From positions 1,418,501 to 1,482,500 of the forward strand of contig NZ_LR134310.1 of NCBI RefSeq assembly GCF_900636745.1: a DNA stretch of 64,000 nt. Direction: 5' to 3'. Source of the DNA: Actinobacillus equuli (GTDB taxonomy: Bacteria; Pseudomonadota; Gammaproteobacteria; Enterobacterales; Pasteurellaceae). Position 1 is the stretch's first letter. Every line of letters begins with the position of its first letter. The notes under the pieces are model-generated. The model saw only the letters and a list, made by a program, of their open reading frames with translations, had not been told where the DNA came from and did not search any database. A program made the position numbers and the translations under genes. Below, piece by piece: positions 29,918-39,857 of this stretch.

Positions 29918-30439
29918 ATGTTACTGGTAAATCTTACCTTTGTTAGCTTTTTTATTGTTCGTTTGTATAGTTTGAGCATTTCGATTAGAAATGAGAAAGC
30001 GCTTATCCAAAAAGGTGCTACACAACACGGCAGTAAGAATTCAAAACTATTATCTATTGTGCATGTATTGTTCTATTTTTCGGCATTATTTGAAGCGAAT
30101 TATTTTGTACATCATTGGGATTATCTCAGCACGATCGGCACAATTACCTTATTTTTCGCTTATATTGCACTCTTTTGGGTGATCAACGAATTAAAAGAAA
30201 TTTGGACGGTAAAACTCTATATTTTGCCAAACCATAAAATTAATACTTCAACGTTATTCAGAACGATTAAACACCCTAACTATTTCCTCAATATCATTCC
30301 TGAATTAATTGGCGTGGTACTACTTTGTCATGCGTGGAACACATTGATGTACTTATTCCCTGTTTACCTCGTTGTGTTAGGTATTCGCATTTATCAAGAA
30401 GAAAAAGTGATGAAGCCGTTATTTGAGCAAGTTAAATAA
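29918..30439 (+). CDS. Membrane protein of the isoprenylcysteine methyltransferase-like family
   Basis: The start is placed at ATG 29918 because AAAGGAG lies 5 bases upstream; a GTG at 29873 and ATG at 29903 are in frame without ribosome sites. The 173 residues contain four or five hydrophobic segments. The conserved TIKHPNYFLNIIPELIG and a C-terminal RIYQEEKVM glutamate match the ICMT/PEMT-like superfamily, which methylates small or lipid substrates with SAM. The substrate is unknown; bacterial members include YpbQ-type proteins. Position after ubiD does not imply a ubiquinone role. Confidence 0.7.
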   Translation: MLLVNLTFVSFFIVRLYSLSISIRNEKALIQKGATQHGSKNSKLLSIVHVLFYFSALFEANYFVHHWDYLSTIGTITLFFAYIALFWVINELKEIWTVKLYILPNHKINTSTLFRTIKHPNYFLNIIPELIGVVLLCHAWNTLMYLFPVYLVVLGIRIYQEEKVMKPLFEQVK

Positions 30440-30450
30440 GCAATAAATAA

Positions 30451-30494
30451 CAAGCGGTTAAATTTGCAAAATTTTCTGCAAATTTAACCGCTTG
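30451..30494. terminator. Perfect 18-base inverted repeat between convergent genes
   Basis: CAAGCGGTTAAATTTGCA (30451-30468) and its exact complement (30477-30494) leave an 8-base loop. This is the longest perfect stem of the uptake-signal type in the window, although the core here is GGTTA and not GGTCA. Confidence 0.85.
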
Positions 30495-30508
30495 CTCGTA
30501 TGGCTTAA

Positions 30509-31516
30509 TTACTCATTTTCAGCTTGGATATGATCTGGTGCTAAATCATAGCCATCTTTAGACTTACGTTGATATTCCGTATTGAGTAACTGATTAATTT
30601 CATACCAAGGTACAGTAAGGCTGATTTCACCTTCAGCGAATGGACCTAACGCATACGGCGGATAAATAAATTTCACCCCATCATCGGTAAATAAGAAATC
30701 TTCTGAAACATAAAAGTCTTGTTTCGGAGTAAAGGTGCTGTATTTGCCGTTTGCATCCGGTTCGTTACGTTGTTCGTAATGGCTCCATAACATTGCAGAT
30801 AACTCTACTTGTTTTGCCGGTGAAAGTAGGTCATCCAGTAAAATGATACGTTTTTTATTTACATCGATATTAAAGTATTTTGTGTGGTAATTGTTATGAG
30901 CGCCGCCGCTGTATTCATCGTAGTTTTGGAAAAAGGTCACGATATTATGGCGTTGTCCTAAATAAATGGTTTCGGCGGTGCGAGAAATGCCGAGTGTCAT
31001 TCCTTCTTTTAAAGTTTCTAAACTTTCCTGATAATCTTTTTCTAATACCGTTTTCAACTGATTTAACTCATCGCCGGTTATCACATTACGATCGATTTTA
31101 CTGTCGGCATCCGCCGGAACAGGTTGATAGCTAATTAAAATCTGTTTCGCCAATAAATTATCTAACCACTCAAAGCCGGTTTTAGCTAGGCTGACAAAAT
31201 AGTATTGTTCCGCAGAAAGAATCGCTTGTTCTTGATTGGCTTGCGGTTTGAATTTTATACGCTCCGCTTGAGAAAAAAACGGATAAATTTCTACGTTTAG
31301 CGCCGGAAAAATAGCTAATGAAGAATCGGTGTTTCCCGCAATCGATTGCTGTAAAGCGGTCAATTCTTGCTGAGATTTTGCAAGTTGTTCATTTAATTGA
31401 GAAATTTTTTGTTCGGCTTGTTGTAATTGTGTTGTAGTGGATGCAGAATTTTTCTCATCGCAAGCGGAGACTAGCATCCCCATTGCAACCACTATTGCTA
31501 ATAATGACTTTCTCAT
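30509..31516 (-). CDS. RsiV-like lipoprotein (DUF3298)
   Basis: A 335-residue lipoprotein. The signal MRKSLLAIVVAMGMLVSAC places the lipidated Cys at 19, and a Gln/Glu coiled coil follows at about 28-60. The C-terminal domain with YDEYSGGAHNNYHTKYFNID, LLDDLLSP and a final VPWYEINQLL matches the DUF3298/RsiV fold. In Bacillus RsiV is an anti-sigma factor that binds lysozyme, but this one has no cytoplasmic domain. A lysozyme-related or envelope role is only a guess. AGGAGAAT precedes the start. It stands alone. Confidence 0.8.
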   Translation of the reverse strand: MRKSLLAIVVAMGMLVSACDEKNSASTTTQLQQAEQKISQLNEQLAKSQQELTALQQSIAGNTDSSLAIFPALNVEIYPFFSQAERIKFKPQANQEQAILSAEQYYFVSLAKTGFEWLDNLLAKQILISYQPVPADADSKIDRNVITGDELNQLKTVLEKDYQESLETLKEGMTLGISRTAETIYLGQRHNIVTFFQNYDEYSGGAHNNYHTKYFNIDVNKKRIILLDDLLSPAKQVELSAMLWSHYEQRNEPDANGKYSTFTPKQDFYVSEDFLFTDDGVKFIYPPYALGPFAEGEISLTVPWYEINQLLNTEYQRKSKDGYDLAPDHIQAENE

Positions 31517-31988
31517 TAAATTCTCCTTTAAAATAAAGATTAAATTCCATACAAAAATAGCAAAAATTCAACAAATTGCAATATTTTCTAAATAAATAGG
31601 CTACTCAAACCAGCGATATTTGCCTTGCCTATTAAGCCCTTAAAATGCAATAATGGTATGCTTTTTCTTGTCATAAAAATTGCACGGCAATTTAGTAAAA
31701 AATGACGTAAAAAGCACCGCTTGCTAGGTTGCAAGTCGAAAAGCTAAGTGATTGATTCTGCGGTTAATTCGAGACAAGAAGAATGAAACGTAAGACAAAA
31801 TCAACACAAATTGAGCCACTTAATTAAAACCTACTTTTTGACAGTCGGGAGACTGCCCGAAATCCAATAAGAATACAAAGGTATTTCACGTAATATAAGA
31901 AGGATTTAATTCAGCGTATTAATGCTTAAAAAGTATGTTTAATTGGAGCGGCAATTTAAAAACAAAAAACAAATAATGAGAAAACACA
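31517..31988 (+). promoter_or_regulatory. Long leader of rne, candidate rne5-type autoregulatory region
   Basis: This 472-base gap has no ORF. Its right part is structured: AAATTGC-ACG-GCAATTT (31677-31693); CTTGC-TAGGTT-GCAAG (31720-31735) enclosed by ACCGC (31716-31720) with GCGGT (31760-31764); and CAGTC-GGGA-GACTG (31842-31855), which competes with TCGGG/CCCGA (31845-31860). In E. coli, Salmonella and Haemophilus a stem-loop in a long rne leader lets RNase E degrade its own mRNA (established). The likeness here is in position and shape, not verified alignment. The left 150 bases also hold the RsiV-like gene promoter. Confidence 0.55.
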
Positions 31989-34900
31989 ATGAAAAGAATG
32001 TTAATCAATGCAACTCAAAAAGAAGAGTTGCGCGTTGCGCTCGTTGACGGGCAACGTTTATTCGATTTAGATATCGAAAGCCCGGGACACGAACAAAAAA
32101 AATCAAATATCTACAAAGGGAAAATTACCCGTGTTGAACCAAGCCTTGAAGCTGCATTCGTTGATTATGGTGCAGAACGTCATGGTTTCCTTCCTTTAAA
32201 AGAAATCTCTCGTGAATACTTCCCAGCGGATTACGTATTCAACGGTCGCCCGAATATCAAAGATATTATCAAAGAAGGACAAGAAGTGATTGTCCAAGTG
32301 AGTAAAGAAGAACGTGGTAACAAAGGTGCTGCGCTGACGACTTTTATCTCACTTGCCGGTAGCTATTTAGTATTAATGCCGAATAACCCGCGTGCGGGCG
32401 GTATTTCTCGTCGTATTGAAGGTGATGAACGTTTAGAATTAAAAGAAGCGTTAGATTGCTTAGATGTGCCGGAAGACGTTGGTTTAATCGTACGTACCGC
32501 CGGTGTAGGCAAATCACCGGAAGAGCTTCAATGGGACTTAAAAGTGCTTTTACACCATTGGGAAGCGATCAAAAAAGCAGCGGAATCTCGCCCGGCTCCG
32601 TTCCTTATCCATCAAGAAAGTGACGTGATTGTTCGTGCGATCCGTGATTATCTCCGTCGCGATATCGGCGAAATTTTAATTGATAACAAAAAAATCTTCG
32701 AAAAAGCGAAAAACCATATTCGTTTAGTGCGTCCAGATTTCATCAATCGTGTGCGTTTATATGAAGGTGAAGTACCGTTATTCAGCCATTATCAAATCGA
32801 ATCACAAATCGAATCGGCATTCCAACGTGAAGTGCGTTTACCGTCCGGCGGTTCAATTGTTATTGACGTAACTGAAGCATTAACGGCGATTGATATTAAC
32901 TCATCACGCTCAACCCGTGGCGGCGATATCGAAGAGACTGCGTTAAATACCAACTTAGAAGCGGCGGATGAAATTGCTCGTCAATTACGTTTACGTGACT
33001 TAGGTGGTTTGATTGTCATCGACTTTATCGATATGACTCCGGTGCGTCACCAACGTGAAGTGGAAAATCGTATCCGTGAAGCGACACGCCAAGACCGCGC
33101 GCGTATTCAATTCGGTCGTATTTCACGTTTCGGTTTATTAGAAATGAGCCGTCAGCGTTTAAGTCCGTCACTAAGTGAAGCATCAAGCCATGTATGTCCT
33201 CGCTGTCAAGGTACGGGTAAAGTACGTGATAACGAATCTATCGCACTTTCGATTTTACGTTTATTAGAAGAAGAGGCGATCAAAGAAAATACCGCCCAAG
33301 TTCACACTATTGTGCCGGTACAAATTGCGTCTTACTTACTCAATGAAAAACGTAAAGCGATCTCAAGTATTGAAAAACGCCATGATGTACAAGTGGTGGT
33401 TGTGCCGACAGAAAGCATGGAAACACCGCATTTCAGCGTATATCGTTTACGTGAAAACGAAGTGTTGCCAACTCTTAGCTATGATTTAGCGAAGCACTAT
33501 CATGCTCGTGAAGAAGATACTCAACCGAATACACATACAGTTTCGGAAGAAGCGTTAGTGACACGTAATGAACCGGTGATTACCGTAGAATCAGTGTTAC
33601 AAAGTTCTGAGTTAAATCTTCAACCTGCACCGACACCGGTAGCACCGGCAAAACCTTCACTCCTAAGTCGCTTAATTGCAAAAGTGAAGAGCTTATTTGC
33701 AGCGGAAGAAAAAGTTGAAGAAAAACCGAAGCCGAAGGCTCGTAACCAACGTGAGCGCCGTAACCGTCGTGAGCGTCCAAATCGTGCAGAACGCCAAGAG
33801 CGTAAACAGCAACAACAAGACGAGCAAAAGGCACAGCGTCAGGAACGTAACCAAGAGCGTGCGGAATCGAAGAAAGCTCGCCGTCAAGTTGTTGAAGAAG
33901 TTGCAGGTGCTCCAGAAACTCAAACGGAACAAGTACAACGTCCGCAACGTGAAAATCAAGTAGCGGAACGCCGCCAGCGTCGTGACTTACGTAAGAAGGT
34001 ACGTGTTGAAGTGAATGACAACAATGTTACTGAAGCAAACCAAGCAACGAGTCCGGTTGTTGCAAAAGCCGCTCCTGAAAAAGCAGTAGCGGAAGCGAAG
34101 CCTCAGGCATTTGTGAGTCCGGAAGTGATTCCAGCTGTAGCAGAGAGCAAACCATCAGACGAAAGTGTGAAAGCATCAGCGCAAGACAGCGTAGCGGAAG
34201 TGATTGCGGAAGAACGTGCTGAACAGCGTGAAAATAATCGTCAACGTCGTTTACCTCGCCATTTACGTGTAGGTAATCAGCGTCGCCGTGAAAATAATCG
34301 CCGTGAACATTCTGTGGTTGCAGCAATGCCTTTAGCGGCAGCAGTTGCTTCTCCGGAAATGGCAAGCGGTAAGATTTGGGTGAAATTTAGCAATCAAGCA
34401 CCAGCAGCTACTAAAGCAGCGCCAAAAGCGGAAGAGAAACCGCGCTTCTTATCCGTAGATGAAATGTTAGAGCAGCAACAAGAACCGGAAGTCGTATCAA
34501 CAGAGTTAATCGTTGAGAAAAGTGTGAACTCTGCAGCACCTTTTGGCGCCTTTGTGACTCAACATTCTGATCGTGATTTAGTGAAAGAAAACAAAGAACG
34601 TGCACAGCATATTGTGTCTGATGAGCCGAAAGAAGATGCTCAGTTAGTTGAAAAAGCAATGGCAAAACACGTTGCACCACTCGGAGGCTTTGTTTCTCAA
34701 CATACTGATCGTGATTTAGTAAAAGAGAAGAATGAGCGTGTACAGAAACACCAAGCACAAGCAACGTCTGCGCCGGCGCTTGAAAATGTAAGCACGGAAG
34801 AGATAGTTGTTCCGGTATCAAGTTATGAAAGTAGCTATAGTTTCTCCGGTCATTTAGGTACATTCTCTCGTGTACAACATACTAAAGCGGCGATGACAGT

Positions 34901-35054
34901 GGCATCAGCACCAGCAGAAATGCCTGCTGAAGCAAATGTAACGGAGTGGACACAATCAAAATATTACTTCCATGGTAAAGGTTTTGGCGGTCATTCTAGT
35001 GCGGTAAGCCATGTACATTCAGCACCACGTATTGCCGGTGCAGATGTAGAATAA
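31989..35054 (+). CDS. rne: Ribonuclease E
   Basis: The main endonuclease of mRNA decay and rRNA/tRNA processing, and scaffold of the degradosome. The 1021 residues start [20 protein letters not shown] and contain an S1 domain (about 35-125), 5'-sensor and DNase I-like domain with catalytic Asp302 (TAIDINS) and Asp345, and the zinc link CPRCQGTG with Cys403 and Cys406. The C-terminal half is disordered and Arg/Glu rich (620-700) for RNA binding. It holds two copies of a 24-residue motif (34536-34607, 34674-34745). The extreme C-terminus ([15 protein letters not shown]) resembles the PNPase-binding tail of E. coli RNase E. Confidence 0.97.
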   Translation: MKRMLINATQKEELRVALVDGQRLFDLDIESPGHEQKKSNIYKGKITRVEPSLEAAFVDYGAERHGFLPLKEISREYFPADYVFNGRPNIKDIIKEGQEVIVQVSKEERGNKGAALTTFISLAGSYLVLMPNNPRAGGISRRIEGDERLELKEALDCLDVPEDVGLIVRTAGVGKSPEELQWDLKVLLHHWEAIKKAAESRPAPFLIHQESDVIVRAIRDYLRRDIGEILIDNKKIFEKAKNHIRLVRPDFINRVRLYEGEVPLFSHYQIESQIESAFQREVRLPSGGSIVIDVTEALTAIDINSSRSTRGGDIEETALNTNLEAADEIARQLRLRDLGGLIVIDFIDMTPVRHQREVENRIREATRQDRARIQFGRISRFGLLEMSRQRLSPSLSEASSHVCPRCQGTGKVRDNESIALSILRLLEEEAIKENTAQVHTIVPVQIASYLLNEKRKAISSIEKRHDVQVVVVPTESMETPHFSVYRLRENEVLPTLSYDLAKHYHAREEDTQPNTHTVSEEALVTRNEPVITVESVLQSSELNLQPAPTPVAPAKPSLLSRLIAKVKSLFAAEEKVEEKPKPKARNQRERRNRRERPNRAERQERKQQQQDEQKAQRQERNQERAESKKARRQVVEEVAGAPETQTEQVQRPQRENQVAERRQRRDLRKKVRVEVNDNNVTEANQATSPVVAKAAPEKAVAEAKPQAFVSPEVIPAVAESKPSDESVKASAQDSVAEVIAEERAEQRENNRQRRLPRHLRVGNQRRRENNRREHSVVAAMPLAAAVASPEMASGKIWVKFSNQAPAATKAAPKAEEKPRFLSVDEMLEQQQEPEVVSTELIVEKSVNSAAPFGAFVTQHSDRDLVKENKERAQHIVSDEPKEDAQLVEKAMAKHVAPLGGFVSQHTDRDLVKEKNERVQKHQAQATSAPALENVSTEEIVVPVSSYESSYSFSGHLGTFSRVQHTKAAMTVASAPAEMPAEANVTEWTQSKYYFHGKGFGGHSSAVSHVHSAPRIAGADVE

Positions 35055-35073
35055 TCGCTAACTAATCGTGTTT

Positions 35074-35108
35074 AAAAAGCCAATTGTTTAGTCAATTGGC
35101 TTTTTTTT
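35074..35108 (+). terminator. Terminator of rne
   Basis: GCCAATTG (35079-35086) pairs with CAATTGGC (35093-35100), extended by flanking A/T pairs, followed by eight Ts. Confidence 0.92.
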
Positions 35109-35220
35109 GTGCAATAAAGCTGTTATAGTGCAACTTCTGAGAATAAGCTCAGTCTAAAGATTCCGAATGCGACTTAATTTAATAAGTCGCAAACAATCTT
35201 TTTTACATAAGGAAAAGCAA

Positions 35221-35754
35221 ATGAAAAAATCTCTTTTAGCATTAGTATTAGGTGCAGCGTTTACATTAAGCGCTTGTGATCAAGCAAACCAAGCGAAAGA
35301 TGCGGCAGCAGCGAAAGTTGAAGAAGCAAAAGTAGCAACTCAAGAAGCAGCACAAGCAGTAGCAGATAAAGCGGCTGAAGTGAAAGATGCGGCAGCAGCT
35401 AAAGCTGAAGAAGCAAAAGCAGCAGCTCAAGAGGCTGCAAAAGCGGTAGCGGATAAAGCAGCTGAAGTGAAAGACGCAGCAGCAGTTAAGGCTGAAGAAG
35501 CAAAAGCAGCAGCGCAAGCAGTAGCGGATAAAGCAGCTGAAATGAAAGCGGCTGCGGCAGACAAAGCGGCTGAAGTAAAAGACGCAGCAGCAGTGAAAGC
35601 TGAAGAAGCAAAAGCGGCAACTCAAGATGCTACACAAGAAGTAGCGGATAAAGCAGCTGAAATGAAAGATGCAGCGGCAACTAAAGTTGAAGCAGCCGCT
35701 GAAGCTGTAAAAGAAAAAGCAACTGAAGTAAAAGAAGCAGTTGAAACTAAATAA
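35221..35754 (+). CDS. Ala/Lys/Glu-rich repeat lipoprotein
   Basis: The start is at ATG 35221, after AAGGAAAA; an earlier in-frame ATG at 35167 lacks a ribosome site and would bury the signal peptide. The 177 residues begin MKKSLLALVLGAAFTLSAC with the lipidated Cys at 19. The rest is a long amphipathic helix of 29-residue repeats (DAAAAKAEEAKAAAQEAA, then AVADKAAEVK). The periodicity resembles LEA-type and Lpp-like helices, so it may be a structural or stress-related outer-membrane lipoprotein; no specific function is known. The gene has its own terminator. Confidence 0.78.
   Translation: MKKSLLALVLGAAFTLSACDQANQAKDAAAAKVEEAKVATQEAAQAVADKAAEVKDAAAAKAEEAKAAAQEAAKAVADKAAEVKDAAAVKAEEAKAAAQAVADKAAEMKAAAADKAAEVKDAAAVKAEEAKAATQDATQEVADKAAEMKDAAATKVEAAAEAVKEKATEVKEAVETK
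35299..35751 (+). repeat. Tandem 87-base coding repeats
   Basis: Units of 29 residues start at 35299, 35386, 35473 (shortened to 25), 35548 (11-residue fragment), 35581 and 35668 (degenerate, last). The pattern indicates unequal recombination or slippage. Size should vary between strains without changing frame. Confidence 0.85.
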
Positions 35755-35784
35755 TTCTTGCTAAGGTATCTCCAAACCAAAGCA

Positions 35785-35815
35785 AAAAGCCCGCAAAATT
35801 GCGGGCTTTTCTTTT
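35785..35815 (+). terminator. Terminator of the repeat lipoprotein gene
   Basis: AAAAGCCCGC and GCGGGCTTTT with a 6-base loop, then CTTTT. Confidence 0.92.
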
Positions 35816-35836
35816 AGGTAACGGATGTAATCCGAT

Positions 35837-35866
35837 AAAAAAGCGGTCAAATTTGACCGCTTTTTT
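35837..35866. terminator. Bidirectional terminator, perfect 30-base palindrome
   Basis: AAAAAAGCGGTCAAA is followed directly by its complement TTTGACCGCTTTTTT. Each strand ends in six Ts, so it can serve valS leftwards and the lipoprotein gene rightwards. Both arms contain the uptake signal half AAGCGGTCAAA. Confidence 0.88.
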
Positions 35867-35880
35867 GCTACTTACTTTGA

Positions 35881-38745
35881 TTAAAGATTTTCAATCGCTT
35901 GGTATTGCGTTTGAAGTTTCTCTAAACCGTTTTGGTACTCTTGCATTTTTTCACGCTCTTTAGCAATGACTGCTTCCGGCGCTTTTGCCACAAAGGCTTC
36001 GTTGCTGAGTTTGTTTTCAATACGAGTGATTTCACCACGCATTTTCTCGATTTCTTTGGTTAATCGAGCAAGCTCTGCTTCTTTGTTGATAAAGCCTGCC
36101 ATTGGGATTAGCACTTCCACGTTACCCACTAATTTCGCCACTGAAAGTGGTGCAGTTTCGTCCGCACTTAGCACTTGTACGCTATCTAATTTCGCCATTG
36201 CTTTTAACAAGCGGTCGTTTTCCGCAAGAATTTTGCGTTGCTCGTCAGATACGTTGCGAACAAGGAATTCTAAGCCTTTGCTTGGTGCAATATTGCTTTC
36301 CGCACGGATATTACGCACAGCGATGATTAACTCTTTAATCCAGCCGATTTGCGCTTCCGCTGCTTCGTCTAACTCGCTTTCCACCACTTTCGGGAACGGT
36401 CGTAACATAATGGTATCAGCGTCAATGCCTGCAAAGCCTTTCACTTTCTGCCAAATTTCTTCGGTGATGAACGGCATAATTGGGTGTGCTAAACGCAATA
36501 ATTTTTCAAGCACACGCACAAGCGTTTGGCTTGCACCACGTTTTTGAGCCTCTGTGCCGTTGGCGAATACTGGTTTAGTGAGTTCTAAATACCAGTCGCA
36601 GAATTCGTTCCAAGTGAAATCGTAAATGGCATTTGCCGCTAAGTCGAAACGATATTGGCTTAATGCGTCACGGAATGTACCAACTGTGCGGTTGAACGTA
36701 GATTCAATCCAACGATCTGCCAAGCTGTATTCTACTTCGCCTGATGATAAATCTAATTTATCATTAGTTAATACGAAACGGCTTGCATTCCATAATTTAT
36801 TACAGAAGTTACGGTAGCCTTCTAAACGTTTCATATCCCAGTTGATATCACGACCGTTGCTTGCTAATGCTGCAAGCGTGAAACGCAATGCATCCGTACC
36901 GTGAGCAGCAATACCGTTTTCGAACTCTTTGCGAGTTGCTTTAGCAATTTTTTCCGCAAGTTGTGGTTGCATCATATTGCCGGTACGTTTTTCGAGTAAA
37001 TCTTCAAGGGAGATACCGTCAATCATATCGATCGGGTCAAGTACGTTACCCTTCGATTTCGACATTTTTTGACCTTGCTCGTCACGAATCAAACCGGTTA
37101 CATACACGGTTTTGAACGGAACTTGCGGTTTGCCGTTTTCATCTTTCACAAAGTGCATTGTGAACATAATCATACGCGCAACCCAGAAGAAGATGATGTC
37201 GAAACCTGTAATTAACACATCGGTCGGGTGGAACATTTTCAGTTCTTTGGTTTGCTCTGGCCAGCCTAAAGTTGAGAACGTCCATAAACCTGATGAGAAC
37301 CAAGTGTCTAATACGTCTTCGTCTTGGCGTAATGCAAGATCTGCTGGTAAGTTGTGTTTTTGACGCACTTCTTCTTCGTTGCGTGCTACATACACATTAC
37401 CTGCTTCGTCATACCATGCAGGAATACGATGTCCCCACCATAATTGACGAGAGATACACCAGTCTTGAATATCACGCATCCAAGAGAAGTAAAGGTTTTC
37501 GTATTGTTTCGGTACGAATTGGATTTCGCCGTCTTCCACCGCTTTGGTCGCCACTTCGGCAAGCGGTTTCACACTCACATACCACTGATCGGTGAGCATT
37601 GGCTCGATTGGCACGCCACCACGGTCGCCGTAAGGTACTTTCAAATCATGCGGTTTGATTTCATCTAATAAACCTAACGCTTCAAAATCCGCCACTACTT
37701 TTTTACGTGCAGCGAAACGCTCTAAGCCTTGATAATCCGCAGGAATTTTGGCTTCGTAAGTCGTTAACGGTTTACCGTCTGTGCCGATAATTTCCGCTTC
37801 CGCACGAATATCCGCATTCATCGTCATCACGTTTACCATTGGTAAGCTATGACGTTTACCTACTTCATAGTCGTTGAAGTCGTGTGCTGGGGTAATTTTT
37901 ACCACACCCGTACCAAACTCACGATCAACGTATTCGTCCGCCACAATTGGAATTTCACGGTTTGCAAGCGGTAATACCACCGTTTTACCGATTAATGATT
38001 GATAGCGTTCGTCTTCTGGGTGAACAGCCACTGCTGTGTCGCCTAATACAGTTTCAGGACGAGTGGTCGCCACGACTAAATAATCTCTACCGTCTGCGGT
38101 TTTCGCACCGTTTGCTAACGGATAGCGGAAATGCCAAAGTGAACCTTTGCTCTCTTTGTTTTCCACTTCTAAATCTGAAATTGCGGTGTGAAGTTTCGGA
38201 TCCCAGTTTACGAGGCGTTTACCACGGTAAATCAAGCCTTCTTCGTGTAAGCGAACGAACACTTCTTTTACCGCATTCGATAAGCCTTCGTCCATGGTGA
38301 AACGTTCACGATCCCAGTCGATTGAGTTGCCTAAACGACGCATTTGTTGGCTGATTGTGCCGCCTGAATAAGCTTTCCAATCCCAGATTTTGTTGATGAA
38401 AGCCTCACGCCCATAATCGTGGCGAGTTTTGCCTTCTTCCGCTGCGATTTTACGCTCCACCACCATTTGGGTTGCGATACCCGCATGGTCTGTACCGGTT
38501 TGCCACAGGGTATTGTTACCTTCCATACGGTTGAAACGGATTAATGTATCCATTAACGTTTGTTGGAAAGCGTGTCCCATATGCAATGAACCGGTTACAT
38601 TCGGCGGTGGAATTGCGATACAGTAACTTGGAACGTCAGGATTTTCAGTTGGCTTAAAATAGCCCTGTTCTTCCCAGTGTTTATAAAGTGCTTGTTCTAC
38701 TGCAGACGCATCGAAACGATCTGCCATTTGGAGGTTTTGGGTCAT
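35881..38745 (-). CDS. valS: Valyl-tRNA synthetase
   Basis: This class I synthetase charges tRNA-Val and edits mischarged threonine. The 954 residues have the HIGH motif in [14 protein letters not shown] (about 50), the inserted editing domain (about 195-340, [13 protein letters not shown]), KMSKSKGN near 555, the anticodon-binding domain, and a C-terminal coiled coil that clamps tRNA. It is last in a leftward group with holC, elaA and an uncharacterised gene, with an unusual cluster of hairpins just upstream of its start. Confidence 0.98.
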   Translation of the reverse strand: MTQNLQMADRFDASAVEQALYKHWEEQGYFKPTENPDVPSYCIAIPPPNVTGSLHMGHAFQQTLMDTLIRFNRMEGNNTLWQTGTDHAGIATQMVVERKIAAEEGKTRHDYGREAFINKIWDWKAYSGGTISQQMRRLGNSIDWDRERFTMDEGLSNAVKEVFVRLHEEGLIYRGKRLVNWDPKLHTAISDLEVENKESKGSLWHFRYPLANGAKTADGRDYLVVATTRPETVLGDTAVAVHPEDERYQSLIGKTVVLPLANREIPIVADEYVDREFGTGVVKITPAHDFNDYEVGKRHSLPMVNVMTMNADIRAEAEIIGTDGKPLTTYEAKIPADYQGLERFAARKKVVADFEALGLLDEIKPHDLKVPYGDRGGVPIEPMLTDQWYVSVKPLAEVATKAVEDGEIQFVPKQYENLYFSWMRDIQDWCISRQLWWGHRIPAWYDEAGNVYVARNEEEVRQKHNLPADLALRQDEDVLDTWFSSGLWTFSTLGWPEQTKELKMFHPTDVLITGFDIIFFWVARMIMFTMHFVKDENGKPQVPFKTVYVTGLIRDEQGQKMSKSKGNVLDPIDMIDGISLEDLLEKRTGNMMQPQLAEKIAKATRKEFENGIAAHGTDALRFTLAALASNGRDINWDMKRLEGYRNFCNKLWNASRFVLTNDKLDLSSGEVEYSLADRWIESTFNRTVGTFRDALSQYRFDLAANAIYDFTWNEFCDWYLELTKPVFANGTEAQKRGASQTLVRVLEKLLRLAHPIMPFITEEIWQKVKGFAGIDADTIMLRPFPKVVESELDEAAEAQIGWIKELIIAVRNIRAESNIAPSKGLEFLVRNVSDEQRKILAENDRLLKAMAKLDSVQVLSADETAPLSVAKLVGNVEVLIPMAGFINKEAELARLTKEIEKMRGEITRIENKLSNEAFVAKAPEAVIAKEREKMQEYQNGLEKLQTQYQAIENL
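36207..36216 (+). repeat. Uptake signal sequence inside valS
   Basis: Exact ACAAGCGGTC on the + strand, antisense to the valS C-terminal coding region. Confidence 0.75.
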
Positions 38746-38790
38746 TTATGTTTTTCTCTTTGATATAAATTTATTTAGGTAACTTTCAAT

Positions 38791-38854
38791 CCACGCACAG
38801 CAAACCGTACGTGGTTAGGATCAGCCTTCGGCTGAGTGAGCCACACTGTGGCTC
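38791..38854. other. Cluster of three compact hairpins in the valS leader
   Basis: CCACG/CGTGG (38791-38814), TCAGCC-TTC-GGCTGA (38821-38835) and GAGCCAC-ACT-GTGGCTC (38838-38854) lie side by side in an otherwise AT-rich gap. They are more GC-rich than the surroundings. No T-run follows on the - strand. They could shape valS mRNA or be an interspersed repeat. Confidence 0.6.
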
Positions 38855-38898
38855 TGTATTTTTCTAATTTCCAGCTCTAGCTAGGCATTGTAGTTAGG

Positions 38899-39381
38899 TT
38901 AGCTTTTAGCGTGTTCTTGGTTCGCTGGTGTTTGATGGCATTCTTTTAATTTAAACACGTGCTGAAACTCCGGATCTCGAGCTTTCTCGTAAAATGCGTG
39001 GAATTTTCGGATTTCATCTTCCAAGTTTACCGTACGAATGATTTCTTCTTGGATCTTGTCATGCTTGTTACGGCTTGCTTCTAAATAACAGGCGATGGTT
39101 ACTGTATCGAATTCAACTTGTGCGCTGAGTTGCAAATCTTTATAAGGGATGCGTAGCGCATGGAAGTTGTCTTGTACATACAGCCTTAGATGCTCGCTAA
39201 GTTGTTCATTAAAAAAGTTGAAGAATTTATAGTTATTGACATATTCGTAATAATCTATGTCAAAAATATTTTCACAGCTAAAGCGAAAATACATCATTTC
39301 CCTATCGATTTGACGATATACATAATACGCCGCACTCAATAATAAAATGATGAGAGTAAGGTAATAAAGATTGTCCATCAT
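38899..39381 (-). CDS. Uncharacterised single-pass membrane protein
   Basis: I do not recognise this protein. The start is placed at the ATG at 39381, since GGAAAG lies 5 bases upstream; that gives 160 residues starting MMDNLYYL. An ATG at 39402 is in frame but lacks a ribosome site. One transmembrane helix (about 4-22, YYLTLIILLLSAAYYVY) anchors it, and the rest is a soluble domain rich in aromatic and charged residues (FSCENIFDIDYYEYVNNY, LEDEIRKFHAFYEKARDPEF). The orientation is not obvious. Located between elaA and valS, probably co-transcribed. Confidence 0.65.
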   Translation of the reverse strand: MMDNLYYLTLIILLLSAAYYVYRQIDREMMYFRFSCENIFDIDYYEYVNNYKFFNFFNEQLSEHLRLYVQDNFHALRIPYKDLQLSAQVEFDTVTIACYLEASRNKHDKIQEEIIRTVNLEDEIRKFHAFYEKARDPEFQHVFKLKECHQTPANQEHAKS

Positions 39382-39406
39382 CAATGCTTTCCATACATAC
39401 AATTTG

Positions 39407-39841
39407 TTAATGCGTTAACGCCATATCCAGATGTGGGATGTTATCTTCCAAATAAACATCGGAAATCGCACTAAAGCCGAGCGATTGATAAAACCGGGCC
39501 AAGTGAGATTGTGCTTGGATATATATAGTGTGCTGCGGCCAAGTTTGTTTAGCGTAAGCAATTGCCGTTTGCATTAATTCACGAGCTAAGCCGGAGCCTC
39601 GAGCTTCAATCGCAACCAGCACTCGACCGATATGTACGCCATCTTCTTGCAGGAATATGCGGCAATAAGCGGTCAAATTCTGTTGTTTTTTTGCGAAATG
39701 GTGATAAGAGATAAGATCTTTGTCATCCACTTCTTGATAAGGGCAATCTTGTTCAACCACAAAAACGGCGGTACGTAATTTGTAAATTTCAAATAATTCC
39801 GTTGTAGAAAGTTGTTCGAACGATTTGGTTTGCCACTTCAT
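39407..39841 (-). CDS. elaA: ElaA-like GNAT acetyltransferase
   Basis: The start is placed at ATG 39841 (MKWQTKSFEQLSTTELFEIY), where homology starts; the open frame reaches 40033 only by running backwards through holC in another frame. The 144 residues have the GNAT core: RIGRVLVA-like GRVLVAIEARGSGLARELM binds acetyl-CoA, and LARFYQSLGF is the typical C-terminal motif. The N-terminal LRTAVFVVEQDCPYQEVDDKD is characteristic of ElaA. The substrate is unknown. It follows holC by 16 bases, so it is in the holC-valS transcription unit. Confidence 0.87.
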   Translation of the reverse strand: MKWQTKSFEQLSTTELFEIYKLRTAVFVVEQDCPYQEVDDKDLISYHHFAKKQQNLTAYCRIFLQEDGVHIGRVLVAIEARGSGLARELMQTAIAYAKQTWPQHTIYIQAQSHLARFYQSLGFSAISDVYLEDNIPHLDMALTH

Positions 39842-39857
39842 ATTCGTCTGTACCGTT

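Noticed and set aside
30509-31516. Anti-sigma factor function for the RsiV-like protein
   Set aside because: It is a lipoprotein without a cytoplasmic segment and no sigma factor gene is adjacent, so only the extracytoplasmic domain is shared.
35266-35637. Cys/Phe-rich antisense open frame opposite the repeat lipoprotein
   Set aside because: It arises from the repeated GCA/GAA codons read backwards; no start signal and no protein-like composition.
37947-38300. Open frames of 100-190 codons antisense to valS
   Set aside because: valS is clearly coding over its whole length with both class I motifs; the antisense frames lack ribosome sites and family likeness.
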